A DNA stretch of 45,864 nucleotides. It comes from Methylococcaceae bacterium (GTDB lineage Bacteria; Pseudomonadota; Gammaproteobacteria; Methylococcales; Methylomonadaceae). Location of the stretch: contig CANNKH010000002.1 of NCBI GenBank assembly GCA_947504985.1, positions 1 through 45,864 on the forward strand, written 5' to 3'. Both the position numbers and the translations under genes were made by a program. Shown here piece after piece: positions 31,183-41,800 of this stretch (position 1 is the stretch's first letter; each line of letters opens with the position of its first letter). The notes beneath the pieces were generated by a model. The model searched no databases. It was not told where the DNA came from and saw only the letters and a list, made by a program, of their open reading frames with translations.

Positions 31183-32775
31183 ATGAATCCCATGAAAAAA
31201 ATTCTTATTTCTGACAAATTGGCACAAGCGGGTATCGATTTTTTAAACGCACAGTCCGGTATAGAAACGCATATCGAGACCGGTCTTGATGAAGCAGGAT
31301 TGTGTAAAATTATCGGTGCTTACGATGCCTTACTCATTCGTAGTGACACTCAGGTTACCCCAGCCGTATTGAATGCCGCAACAAATTTAAAGCTGATCGG
31401 TCGTGCTGGTATCGGTGTTGATAACGTAGATATTCCCTTGGCGACTGATTTGGGCATCATTGTTATGAATACGCCTGATGCCAATGCCACGACAACGGCT
31501 GAACTGGCTATCGCCCATCTGATGTCCTTGAGTCGCCATTTACCTACCGCTGATCGTTCCGTGCGGGCGGGTAAATGGGAGCGTTCTAAATTAATGGGTT
31601 CAGAAGTAGCCAACAAAACGTTGGCAATATTAGGTTTTGGTACCATAGGTCGTATTGTTTCGCAGCGCGGTTTAGGGCTAAAAATGCAAGTGATTGCTTA
31701 TGATCCCTTTGTTGCTCCTGAAATCTTTGCCGAATTGGGTGTGGAATCAGTTAGCCTTGATGATCTAGTGTCCCGTGCTGATTATCTGACTTTACATTGT
31801 CCGCTGATTGAAAAAACTCACAATATCATCGGCACTAAGCAATTAGCGGCAATGAAAAATGAAGCCATGATTATTAACTGTGCCCGGGGTGGTCTGATTG
31901 ATGAAACTGCACTGTATGAAGCATTAAAAAATGGTCGTTTGGCAGGCGCAGCGCTGGATGTTTATGAAAATGAACCGCCGGTAGATTCACCGTTACTGAC
32001 GCTTGACAATATTGTTTTTACCCCGCATTTGGGAGCATCCACCGCCGAAGCTCAAGTTGCGGTCAGTGTTGAAATTGCCAGACAAGCTATTACTTTCCTG
32101 AAAACTGGCGAAGCGATTAACGCACTGAATTTGCCTAGAGTTTCTGCCAAGGAGCTGAAAAAATCGCACGAATATATGAATCTAGCAACTATCCTTGGCA
32201 AAGTGCTTGCCGGTTTGGCAATTCAGCCGTTGGAACGGATAGAAGTTGCGCTGTTCGGTAGAGCCGCCGAAGTTTCGATACGTCCGGTATCGGTGTCTGC
32301 ATTGATCGGTCTGTTAAGTGATAGGTTCTCAACCCCTGTCAACCGCGTTAACGCCGAAAATATCGCCAAACGTCAAGGTATTATGTTGACCGAATCGGTA
32401 ACTCATGAATCACTCGATTATATTTCACTGATTAAGCTCACCGGTCATTATGGTAACGAGACCATTTCACTTTCCGGCGCATTATTAGGGGGGCGCCAAC
32501 CACGCCTAGTGTATATCAACCAGTTTGAAATCGAAGTTGTCCCAGAAGGCACGTTACTGGTAACTCGCCATGATGACAAACCCGGCGTTATTTCGGCTAT
32601 TAGCAGCGTACTGGGTAATGCCAATATCAACATCAGTCGTATGCAGGTCAGCATGGCCGATGCACAGTTGCAAGCGATGGCGGTTATCAGTGTTTCCAAA
32701 CCCATCAGCGATGATTTAATTCAGGCGCTGTGTAATATCGCCGCCGTTCAACAAGTCATTCAAATCAATTTATGA
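31183..32775 (+). CDS. serA: D-3-phosphoglycerate dehydrogenase
   Basis: LKLIGRAGIGVDNVDIPLAT, LGFGTIGRIVSQR, NCARGGLIDE, TPHLGASTAEAQ, C-terminal ACT domain. Confidence 0.96.
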   Translation: MNPMKKILISDKLAQAGIDFLNAQSGIETHIETGLDEAGLCKIIGAYDALLIRSDTQVTPAVLNAATNLKLIGRAGIGVDNVDIPLATDLGIIVMNTPDANATTTAELAIAHLMSLSRHLPTADRSVRAGKWERSKLMGSEVANKTLAILGFGTIGRIVSQRGLGLKMQVIAYDPFVAPEIFAELGVESVSLDDLVSRADYLTLHCPLIEKTHNIIGTKQLAAMKNEAMIINCARGGLIDETALYEALKNGRLAGAALDVYENEPPVDSPLLTLDNIVFTPHLGASTAEAQVAVSVEIARQAITFLKTGEAINALNLPRVSAKELKKSHEYMNLATILGKVLAGLAIQPLERIEVALFGRAAEVSIRPVSVSALIGLLSDRFSTPVNRVNAENIAKRQGIMLTESVTHESLDYISLIKLTGHYGNETISLSGALLGGRQPRLVYINQFEIEVVPEGTLLVTRHDDKPGVISAISSVLGNANINISRMQVSMADAQLQAMAVISVSKPISDDLIQALCNIAAVQQVIQINL

Positions 32776-33422
32776 GTTTTGATGTTATCTGCTTCGATTG
32801 CGACAGCACCTTAAGCAAAATAGAAGGTATCGACAAACTTGGCAAACGCGCAGGTTTGGGTGATCGCCTTGCCGCATTGACCGATGCCGCGATGAATGGC
32901 ATTGTGCCGCTGGAAGCTGTTTATGAACAACGTTTATCATTGATAAAGCCGGATCAGGCTAGTATAGACTGGCTTGCAGACTTGTATATTGCCGAGCAGG
33001 TTGATGGTGTGGTCGAAGTGTTTGCGGCATTATCAGCACAAGGTAAACAAGTTCATATCATTAGTGGCGGATTGCGTCCTGCTATCTTGCCATTAGCGCA
33101 CTTGCTTGGTATACCTGAAACCCATGTTCACGCTGTTGATATTTATTTTAACGAAGATGGCAGTTATCGTGATTACGAACGGGATTCGCCGTTAGCCAGA
33201 ACGGGTGGCAAGGCGGTTATCACTGGCAGGCTGATTCAGCACGGTACACTGGTTATGATAGGTGATGGCAAAACAGATATGGAAGCTAAGCAGGCTGGGG
33301 CATACACGATTGGTTTCGGTGGTGTCGTTGATAGAGAGATTGTACGCGAACAGGCGGATGTTTATATTTCTGAAACCAACTTGTTGGCTGTTTTAGCGCA
33401 TATTTTAACGACCGCTGGCTGA
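32772..33422 (+). CDS. serB: HAD-family phosphoserine phosphatase
   Basis: FDCDSTLSKIEGID, HIISGGLRPAI, MIGDGKTDMEAKQAG; 4-nt overlap with serA. Confidence 0.9.
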   Translation: MSFDVICFDCDSTLSKIEGIDKLGKRAGLGDRLAALTDAAMNGIVPLEAVYEQRLSLIKPDQASIDWLADLYIAEQVDGVVEVFAALSAQGKQVHIISGGLRPAILPLAHLLGIPETHVHAVDIYFNEDGSYRDYERDSPLARTGGKAVITGRLIQHGTLVMIGDGKTDMEAKQAGAYTIGFGGVVDREIVREQADVYISETNLLAVLAHILTTAG

Positions 33423-33442
33423 GCGGAGTCGAAGCCAGCGGT
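33411..33442. repeat. Inverted repeat containing a GAGCGGAGTCGAAG core
   Basis: ACCGCTGGCT-gagcggagtcga-AGCCAGCGGT; overlaps the serB stop codon; no poly-U tract. Confidence 0.75.
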
Positions 33443-33485
33443 TGCTTCGGAAGCTAATAGTTAAGTTAACGCGAGGAAAAAACAA

Positions 33486-33827
33486 ATGAACACTATAAAT
33501 TACAATAGAGACTCAGAGGGTGATCGATTAATTATTGTTTTAACTCACTTTGGCGGCATCTTGTTCGGATTTATACCTTCTTTACTGGTGTATTTAGTCA
33601 AAAACGAGGGGTGGGTAAAAGAAAACGCTCGAAATGCTTTAAACTGGCAATTAACTAGCGTGGTTTATTTGCTAATTAGTTGGGTTTTAATGCTGGTGGT
33701 GATTGGTTTCGTTCTGCAATGGTTGGTTATTTTACTGAATATCATTTTCTGTCTGGTTGCAGCGATCAAGGCCAGCAAAGGTGAGTCGGAAAGGTATCCG
33801 CTGACCGTTGAGTTTATTAAATCTTAG
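33486..33827 (+). CDS. DUF4870 membrane protein
   Basis: RLIIVLTHFGGILFGFIPSLLVYLVKNEGWVKENARNALNWQLT. Confidence 0.9.
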   Translation: MNTINYNRDSEGDRLIIVLTHFGGILFGFIPSLLVYLVKNEGWVKENARNALNWQLTSVVYLLISWVLMLVVIGFVLQWLVILLNIIFCLVAAIKASKGESERYPLTVEFIKS

Positions 33828-33856
33828 CAATGAGTATGACACAGTTCAGTAATATA

Positions 33857-33889
33857 ATGACTGCCAGTCCTTGGAGGATTGGCAGTCAT
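33857..33889. terminator. 14-bp hairpin between convergent genes; terminator role uncertain
   Basis: ATGACTGCCAGTCC-ttgga-GGATTGGCAGTCAT (one G:T), no T-run. Confidence 0.5.
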
Positions 33890-33925
33890 GGCATCCACGA
33901 AAGCTACAACACACAAGGAATTTGC

Positions 33926-35467
33926 TTAGCTAACCGGAGTGCTTTCAGTTTTAGTTTTTAACATCAGGGTAGACAACTCATTAACAGAAATCTGCTGTTC
34001 CTTCGCTGGCGCTTGTGGTGATGTCTCCCAGATAAAGTAATCCGTTAAGCCATCTGGTTCGCCAAATTGCTGATAAACCCCGGTCATAATCGGCACATGA
34101 TCGCCATACCAGCACAATAACCCATTCTTGCCTTGTTGTTGGTCATTAGCTTGAGTTTGCAACACTTCCTTTAAACGCTTTATCATCAGATCAGCATTTT
34201 TTAGATGCCGCAGATAAACGGTTAAATCGTTGCATCCAGATTCTATTGGTTGCTGATAAAACCTTTCAGTATCGCTAGGCTCCGGTTGTTCAAGATGCAA
34301 GGGACCATGATTTTCCATAGTAATCACAAAAATGAACAGCGGCTTTTCGTTGGCTTCAGGCGTTGATAATAATTCAATTATCCGTTCACCTACGGCAAAA
34401 TCGCCGATATATTGCCCTTCTTTTTGCTGGTCATTAAAGCTGGTGATGTCGATAAACTGGTCAAAACCCATACGCGGAAAAACTTGGTCACGCAGATAGA
34501 AACTCGCAGGGTAGGGGTGTATGCAAACCGTTCGGTAGCCGGATTGTTTTAGATGTGCGACGAGGTTGGGTATGCTTTTTTTGGCAAGTGAACGGTAAGG
34601 ATTAAACTGATGTATGCCTAATTGCTTTGGTAACAAGCCGGTAAAAAATGCGCATTCTGTCCGCACGGTATTAGCACCCCAAGCGGGTACTTGCAAGCGT
34701 CCGTAATAGGTGGCTTCGGTTTTTATCTGGTCAAAATATTCCAGAACATCGGTTTTGATCGTGTCTGACAAACCTCGCGGATCAAAAAATGATTCACTTT
34801 GCACTACCACAATATGGGCTTGTCTGGTTTTATCGGAAGTCAGCGGTAGTTCATGAAAAGGTGATTTGTCGGTATCGATCTCGGTCTGTTTTTCTGCCTG
34901 CTGGTACGCCCAGAAAAAAGCGATTTGTCCCAAGCTAAGCAAATCTTTAGCGGGATCAAGGGTAAGGGCTGGCTGATTTCTTAAACTCTGCCTGAGCAGT
35001 AATAAACTGACTGCCACTATCATGAGCCAAGCGGGTATTAATAACGACATCGTTAAGGGTACTTCCAGCATCACACCTATCACGAAGGCACTAACAAAGC
35101 CGATTGTCGCCGCCAGGGTGCGGCCAATACCAAAAAAAGGTAGATACAGTCGGGGATGTTTGATGGCATCGGTAAAGTATTCAAAATCCTGAAAAATAAA
35201 CGGTTCGCGCAGGCTGTCATATTTAGCATGGTTGACCAGTACCAGTAAGCCTTGGAAGGCCAGTAGCATAACTACGGCAAACCAAGGGCGTTGCATTGGC
35301 AATAGCATGACAGCAAACAAAAACAGCCAAGTGCCGATATGACATTGCAATGCTGATAGCGAGCGTTGCGTTACCGGCATGGGTTGGGGCGTGAGGCTTT
35401 GTTCAACAATAAACGACGTGATTAATCCTGCTAGTATCGGCGGCAAGAGTAGCAGTAATGCGGTCAT
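33926..35467 (-). CDS. LtaS/sulfatase-superfamily membrane phosphotransferase-like protein (RkpI-like position)
   Basis: N-terminal TM segments; VVVQSESFFDPRGL, WGANTVRTECAFFTGLLPKQLG, ITMENHGPLH, WYGDHVP. Confidence 0.82.
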   Translation of the reverse strand: MTALLLLLPPILAGLITSFIVEQSLTPQPMPVTQRSLSALQCHIGTWLFLFAVMLLPMQRPWFAVVMLLAFQGLLVLVNHAKYDSLREPFIFQDFEYFTDAIKHPRLYLPFFGIGRTLAATIGFVSAFVIGVMLEVPLTMSLLIPAWLMIVAVSLLLLRQSLRNQPALTLDPAKDLLSLGQIAFFWAYQQAEKQTEIDTDKSPFHELPLTSDKTRQAHIVVVQSESFFDPRGLSDTIKTDVLEYFDQIKTEATYYGRLQVPAWGANTVRTECAFFTGLLPKQLGIHQFNPYRSLAKKSIPNLVAHLKQSGYRTVCIHPYPASFYLRDQVFPRMGFDQFIDITSFNDQQKEGQYIGDFAVGERIIELLSTPEANEKPLFIFVITMENHGPLHLEQPEPSDTERFYQQPIESGCNDLTVYLRHLKNADLMIKRLKEVLQTQANDQQQGKNGLLCWYGDHVPIMTGVYQQFGEPDGLTDYFIWETSPQAPAKEQQISVNELSTLMLKTKTESTPVS

Positions 35468-35468
35468 A

Positions 35469-36242
35469 TTAGCCTCCGTAATTCAGTAAACGCACAATCT
35501 TGAGTGACCAAGCGGCAGGTAATACCGCCAATAACCAAGTGCCAAAATTAAGTGGGAAGGGGAAGCTTATTCTGGCCTTATTTCTTGCCAGGCCGCTGGC
35601 GATAATGCGTGCCGCTTTGTCCGGCATCATTAAAAAAGGTTTTGGCCCTGGCATTGCGTCGCACATCTCGGATTTAATATAACCCGGCATGACGACATTG
35701 ACTTGAATACCCTCACGCGCTAACCAGCCTCGCATAGCTTCACCATAGGCCTTGATCGCTGCTTTACTGGCGCAATAACTCGGGGTGACCGGCAAGCCAT
35801 AATAGCCAGCCAACGAACTAATTAAGGCGATTTGTCCACTACCACGCTTGCGCATAGCGGGAATTACGCCGTTGACCAAGGCAATGGTTGATTTAATATT
35901 AAGCTCCAGCAAGGCTTCGATGTCTTGCCAAATTTCGCCTTGACGTTTACTTCCGTGGTTAATATTGATACCCGCATTGGCGATGATTAGATCAGGCAAG
36001 TGTGTGACGGATATTTCAGCAAGCCAGCTTTGTAACGAGGGTATGTCCCGCAAATCTAGCATTCGGGTGGTTACGTCAGCGCCTTGCGCTTTACAGGTAT
36101 CGGCCAGTGCATTAAGTGTTTCGGGATTGCGTCCCTGCAATATTAGGTAAACATCTGGTTTTGCATAAATTCTGGCAAGTGCTTGACCGATAGCGCCGCT
36201 CGCGCCAGTAATCAGAACCGTTGCAGGTGCATTTTGCTTCAT
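35469..36242 (-). CDS. Short-chain dehydrogenase/reductase (RkpH / 3-ketosphinganine-reductase-like)
   Basis: VLITGASGAIGQALARIYA, IANAGININH, SLAGYYGLPVTPSYCASKAAIKAYGEAM; hydrophobic C-terminus. Confidence 0.9.
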   Translation of the reverse strand: MKQNAPATVLITGASGAIGQALARIYAKPDVYLILQGRNPETLNALADTCKAQGADVTTRMLDLRDIPSLQSWLAEISVTHLPDLIIANAGININHGSKRQGEIWQDIEALLELNIKSTIALVNGVIPAMRKRGSGQIALISSLAGYYGLPVTPSYCASKAAIKAYGEAMRGWLAREGIQVNVVMPGYIKSEMCDAMPGPKPFLMMPDKAARIIASGLARNKARISFPFPLNFGTWLLAVLPAAWSLKIVRLLNYGG

Positions 36243-37483
36243 AGCAATTCCTCAAGGGGTGATTTTTCGACTTCCAAAACCCGCGCTGCATTTTCAGCGG
36301 CCAGTTTCGTTCCATAATCACAATACAAACTACCATTGATTTGCGTAGCGTACATGACGGTTTTGCGGAAGCAATGGAACAATTCGGGGTCAGGTTTGGG
36401 TCGAACCGTCCAGAAATCATCTAATGAGCCCTGAAAGGTCAGTCCAGGCAAATTGTAGATGGGGTCAGCCAGCGCGATAATCGGGCACCCAAGTTCCAAT
36501 GCGGCACTTCCTGAGGTGCTGTTGACGGTGACGGTTCCGGCGGCCTGTGCTAATAGGGCACTGATATTCCCAGATTCGATATAAATAATGCGTTCTGCAA
36601 TATCCAGCGCTTGTGCAAGCAAAGCAATATTTTTTTGATAATTGACCAATCCCATGTCCAGCGGATGATTTTTTATCACTAGACGTGCATTTTTAGGCGC
36701 GTGATTGGCAAAAGAGCGCATAACAAATTCCACCACTTCAGACATATTCTCAAAATGCGAGTGGTTAATTATTTGGGCGTCACTGTTCAATTGGAGTGGC
36801 AGCAGAAAAAAAGGCGTTTTATCGCTGAGCAACGTGCTGATTATTTGCGCCTCTTTATGTTTGCATAATTTTAATAGCGAGAAGCGTTTGAGATAAGCGG
36901 CATATTCTATTGGCGCCATAATCGAAACATGTTTTTTATAATGCGGGAAAAGTATCGGATTGCTGAGCCCTGCCAGATGGTATAGCACATCATGCGCGGC
37001 TTGCGTGGTAAAAGAAGGTTGAAATAACTGGGGCGCTGAAGGTTCAGGCAGTCGTTTACCGGTTTTCCAAAACCAATCGGGATCTCTTGGTAGCAAAGAG
37101 TGACCATTAACGCCTTCACGCTCAAGCGTTATCCATAGCGGTCGAAAATAGCCGCCATCAAAGACATAGCTACGAACGCCAAATTGCTCGGCACGCAGCG
37201 CAGCGGCTTTATGGACGGGGCGGCAATCGCCAAACAGAATTTGATCGCTAATGCCATGCTTTAGCCACACGGATTCCAAAAACTCAGGAAGTTCGCTCAG
37301 TTTGTCACGAAACCAGAGGGCTTTTCGTGGCGTCCAGTAAGCCACATCACCGCTGTTGAAGTTGATTTTATGGACAGCATGGCCATGATTGCGCAATCTA
37401 TCAGCGATTCTTGGAAATAATAATGAACACGGCCCTTGCAAAAAGAGAAAAGCGCGTTTTTGGGCACTCAAGGATTGACTCAT
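36239..37483 (-). CDS. KpsS/RkpJ-like capsular polysaccharide biosynthesis protein
   Basis: FLFLQGPCSLLFPRIADRLRNHGHAVHKINFNSGD, LVIKNHPLDMG, VTVNSTSGSAALELGCPIIALADPIYNLPGLTFQGSLDDFW. Confidence 0.88.
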   Translation of the reverse strand: MSQSLSAQKRAFLFLQGPCSLLFPRIADRLRNHGHAVHKINFNSGDVAYWTPRKALWFRDKLSELPEFLESVWLKHGISDQILFGDCRPVHKAAALRAEQFGVRSYVFDGGYFRPLWITLEREGVNGHSLLPRDPDWFWKTGKRLPEPSAPQLFQPSFTTQAAHDVLYHLAGLSNPILFPHYKKHVSIMAPIEYAAYLKRFSLLKLCKHKEAQIISTLLSDKTPFFLLPLQLNSDAQIINHSHFENMSEVVEFVMRSFANHAPKNARLVIKNHPLDMGLVNYQKNIALLAQALDIAERIIYIESGNISALLAQAAGTVTVNSTSGSAALELGCPIIALADPIYNLPGLTFQGSLDDFWTVRPKPDPELFHCFRKTVMYATQINGSLYCDYGTKLAAENAARVLEVEKSPLEELL

Positions 37484-37510
37484 GGATTATCTATGGTTAG
37501 AAGACAAGGC

Positions 37511-38833
37511 TTATCTTTCTTCACAGTACGCTTGAATGGTTTCATCAATTTGCTGCGGCGTATGCTCGCAGGAAATAAAAAACCGCAGCCGTGCGCTTTT
37601 TTCAGGAACGGCGGGATAAAGAATAGGCTGTACATTAATCCCTTTTTGAAAAAGCGCTTGCGATAGTCGAGCCGCATTAATGGAGCTACCAGTTATTGCG
37701 GCGATAATCGCTATGCCTCGGCTGTGTCCGGTGTCAATGCCCGCCGCTTTTGCAGCCGCTAAAAAATATTCGGAGCGAGCCTGTAGCCGTTGTGCTCTTT
37801 CCGGTTCCTGTTTTAGTATCGATAGTGCAGCAAGTGCTGGCGCTGCCACTTGCGGTGGCATACCGACGCTATAAAGAAATCCAGGTGCCAAAAATTTTAA
37901 ATGCTCAATGAGTGCAGATTCACCCGCAATAAAACCGCCACAACCTGCCAGCGATTTGCTGAGCGTTCCCATCCAGATATCAACAGCCTTACCGTCTATC
38001 TTAAAGAATTCACGAAGACCTAAGCCACCTTTGCCCATCACGCCAAACGAATGGGCTTCATCCACCATTAAAAATGCGCGGTGTTTTTGTTTGATGTCGA
38101 TAAATTCAGGCAGATTGGGATAATCGCCATCCATACTGTAAAGCCCTTCAATGACGATCAGCACACGTTCATAGTGACGACGCTGTTCGGTCAGGAGTGT
38201 ATCCAGCGCGGCATAATCGTTGTGCGGGAAGGGCAGGCGTTTGGCGCCTGATAATTGTGCGCCAACCAAGGTGCTGTTATGTACCAGCTCATCATGCAAA
38301 ATTAAATCATTGGCGCCGAACAGATAGCCGATAGTCGTGACATTGGTGGCATGACCGCTGACCATGACGACGGCGTCATCAACACCGTAAGTTTCTGCCA
38401 AAGCGGCTTCTAGTTGCCGATGTATGGGGCGTTCACCGGAAACCAGACGACTTGCCGAAACGGAGGTGCCATACTGATCGATTGCCGCTTTGGCGACAGC
38501 GGATACTCGGCTATCACCGGAAAGATCAAGATAATTATAACTGGCGTAATTGATATAAGATTTACCGTTAATCTGGGAGGTAGCACCGGCAATTCCATCA
38601 TGAATACGGAAAAACGGGCTGGCGATACCAAATTGGGCGCCTCCTTTATAGATAATTTGTAACTGCTTGTAACCCGGATATTGATCAAATTGATACCAGG
38701 CTTCGGGAATATCCGCGCGGGCTGTTAATGGATTAACGCCGTGATGCTCAGACTCGGTTTTTTTTAGTTTCCGTTCGAGTGCTTGCTGGATCAGTTTGTC
38801 TTTAAGCTGTCCTGTTAAACTTTTGCTAGCCAT
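37511..38833 (-). CDS. Alpha-oxoamine synthase (AONS/SPT/RkpG-like PLP enzyme)
   Basis: MVSGHATNVTTIGYLFGANDLILHDELVHNS, MVDEAHSFGVMGKGGLG, PLP-lysine region WMGTLSKSLAGCGGFIAG. Start placed at the Met at 38833, directly after the PKS stop, instead of the track start at 38917. Confidence 0.92.
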   Translation of the reverse strand: MASKSLTGQLKDKLIQQALERKLKKTESEHHGVNPLTARADIPEAWYQFDQYPGYKQLQIIYKGGAQFGIASPFFRIHDGIAGATSQINGKSYINYASYNYLDLSGDSRVSAVAKAAIDQYGTSVSASRLVSGERPIHRQLEAALAETYGVDDAVVMVSGHATNVTTIGYLFGANDLILHDELVHNSTLVGAQLSGAKRLPFPHNDYAALDTLLTEQRRHYERVLIVIEGLYSMDGDYPNLPEFIDIKQKHRAFLMVDEAHSFGVMGKGGLGLREFFKIDGKAVDIWMGTLSKSLAGCGGFIAGESALIEHLKFLAPGFLYSVGMPPQVAAPALAALSILKQEPERAQRLQARSEYFLAAAKAAGIDTGHSRGIAIIAAITGSSINAARLSQALFQKGINVQPILYPAVPEKSARLRFFISCEHTPQQIDETIQAYCEER

Positions 38834-38834
38834 T

Positions 38835-41800
38835 TCAGTGAATAATCCTGGCTGAGCTATCGGTATCAACGGCTTTAGCCAAGGCTGACATTTGCGCTTC
38901 GGTGACTGCCGAGCCATGTCGCTTGGATAAATCGTTAATATTTGCCAAGGTATCTACTGTTTCTGGCTGAATCGCATTATCGCCGCGTAACTGAGTAATC
39001 AGTCTATTCGCCAGTTTGTTTAGCGTGGGTGCTTCACTTAACGCCATGACTGGGATTTGTACATCAAAACGCGCTTCAATGGCGATCATTAACTCAACGC
39101 CCATTAATGAATCAAGCCCTATGTCGTACATGGAATGATTGGGGTCAATTTTTTCCTTGTTAACTAATAAGATCTGACTGAGTTCTTCCTTAAGCATCTC
39201 AACGAAAGCGATTTGTAAATCGTCATCAGACAACTCATTCAGCAAACGCTTTATATCGGCACGATGATCTTCGTTGCTATCAGCATTAGGGGCTTGCAGA
39301 GCGAGTTCACGAAATTTTGGTGACTTGGCAACGGGTAGGAAAGCACTTAGCGCACGCCAATCAAACGCCATGACCCCCAGCGTAGATTTAACGGTTTCGC
39401 TGGTTAATAGGCGTTCAAGAATCGTCAAAGCGGTCGCGGCAGATAATGCCGATCCCCCCATACGGCTCTGTAAGGCTTCTTTTATTTTTTCGTTACGGGT
39501 TAGATAGCCCACATCGTCTATTGCTCCCCAACACACACAGGTTGCCGCCAGCCCTTGCTGATGACGGAAGGCCGCCAGTGCTTCTAGCCATAAATTGGCT
39601 GCCACATAATTGGCTTGTCCCGGATTGCCAAACAGTGTGGTGACTGAAGAATACAGCACGAATAAATCCAGTGATTTATCTAGTGTCAGTTCATGTAGTG
39701 CTAGTGCGCCCTGTATTTTAGGTTCGATAACCCGCTGAATCTGGTTATGACTAAGATTACGCACCAGACCGTCATCAATGACCGCAGCCGCATGCACAAT
39801 ACCTTTGAGCGGTGGCATAGCGGCATCGCATTGTTTTAATAAGGCGGCAAGTGCCGTTTTGTCGGTGACATCACAAGCGACTGCTTTAACCTTGATACCT
39901 TGTGCCTTAAAGTCGGCCAGTGCGGCTTTGGCTTCTTCGGAGGTTGCACCGCTACGGCTGATTAAAATAAGATGCCGCGCACCTTTCTCAGCCAGCCATT
40001 GAGCCGTTCTTAAACCGAAGCCGCCTAAGCCGCCCGTTACCAAATAACTGGCATTCGCGGAAAGCTGCAAGGTTGATTTAACCGGTATTTCCGTAGTCGG
40101 TTTGGCATGAATAGCATTGTTATAGGTCACGACAATCTTGCCGATTTGCTTGGCTTGCTGCATGTAGCGGAACGCATCAATCACTTGGTTGGCGTCGAAA
40201 ACCGTATACGGTAAGGGGTGCAGTATGCCTGTGTGGAATAACTGCATCATGTCATTAAATAACCGTTGCGTCAGCTCAGGTTGCACCTGCATGAGCTGAT
40301 CGGCGTCAATACCAAAATAACTGATATTGTTACGGAAAGGACGCAGACCAATCGGGGTATTTTCATAAAAATCGCGCTTGCCCAGCTCAAGAAAGCGACC
40401 AAAGGGTTTTAAGACCTGAAAATTACGGTTAATGGCTTCGCCTGCCAATGAGTTTAAGACGACATCGACACCGTTATTATTGGTTTTTGCGAGAATTTCT
40501 TCAGCAAAACTAAGCGAGCGCGAGTCATGGATGTGTTCAATCCCCATTAGCCGCAGAAAATCACGTTTTTCGTCTGAGCCTACCGTGGCATAAATTTCTG
40601 CACCTAGCCATTGGGCGATTTGAATGGCGGCGATACCTACGCCGCCAGCCGCGCCGTGGATAAGCACTTTTTCACCCGGTTGTAAACGTGCCTGATGATG
40701 CAAGGCATAATAGACCGTAAAAAAAGTGCTAGGTATCGTAGCCGCTGCCGCATAGCTGATATTATCTGGAATCAAGGCAATGGCATTGGCTTTGGTAAAT
40801 ACGCGGTTGCTAAAACTCGCAGGACCTAAGCCGACGACCTGATCGCCGGGATTGAATGTGGTGACGTCCTTCCCGGTACGAGTGACTTTGCCTGAAAATT
40901 CCAATCCCAATGTTGGACCTACATAGCCGTTTTCGATCGCTTCATCGGATAATAAGCCTAAGGTATACATTACGTCGCGGAAGTTCAGGCCGGTCGCTTT
41001 GACTTCAATTTCGATTTCGTCATTTGCTGGCGCTCTGTCTGGAACAACTTGCCATTGCAAGTTACGCAATTGTCCAGGTAATTTAAACGACAATTGCAAG
41101 GTTTGATGCTGGCCAGAGCGGTTGTGAATGGAAGCTTTCGTTATTCTATCGCGGTTGCGTAAGCGTGGCACAAAGCGTTTACCAGACGCATTTAAAACAA
41201 CTTCCTGCTCGGTATCGCCATGCAGTAATTCGGTCATTACGGCCTCTACTAATGCCGGTGAATAAGTTTCTCCACCTATATCCAGTAATTGCACTCGATA
41301 ATTTGAGGCTTCATTCATCAAGCTACGCCCAAATCCCCATAACGCTGCATCATTAGCGATGGCTTTCGGGACAATAAAGGCGTTGTCTTGATCGCAAGGC
41401 AACAGCGTGCCCACTTGTCGAGTGACTAGCCAAACGGTAGCCGGGGTGGCACTTGCTTCACAGGCCTGAATAATAGTGGAAGCCAGCCAGCAACGTTCAG
41501 TTTGTACCGCAGCATCAGCGTGACCTAAACCCGATAAATGAATGATGTGGTGATAGACACCGAAAGTGGCTTTAGCGTCAATTAGTGTTTGTTGCAATGA
41601 AACATCAATCCCTGAGTTTTTCAAGGTAGTACGGTGACCTTGGTCATTAAGCTGTCGGTCTATAGCAAGGGCGAGTTCTGCTTCCAGATCATCAACGAGT
41701 ATCAACCAGTTTTTAGTTTCGCTATCAGGTATAGGTTCAGCACAAGTTGTTGCCTCTCTACAAGCGGCTAAAACATAAACGCCAGAATAATGTTCCGGCA

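Noticed and set aside
36112-36420. 102-aa minus-strand ORF across the KpsS/SDR junction
   Set aside because: Alternative frame of two well-supported overlapping genes.
37511-38833. Calling this gene bioF (biotin synthesis)
   Set aside because: Context is a PKS/capsule operon with no other biotin genes in the window; only the broader alpha-oxoamine synthase family is supported.
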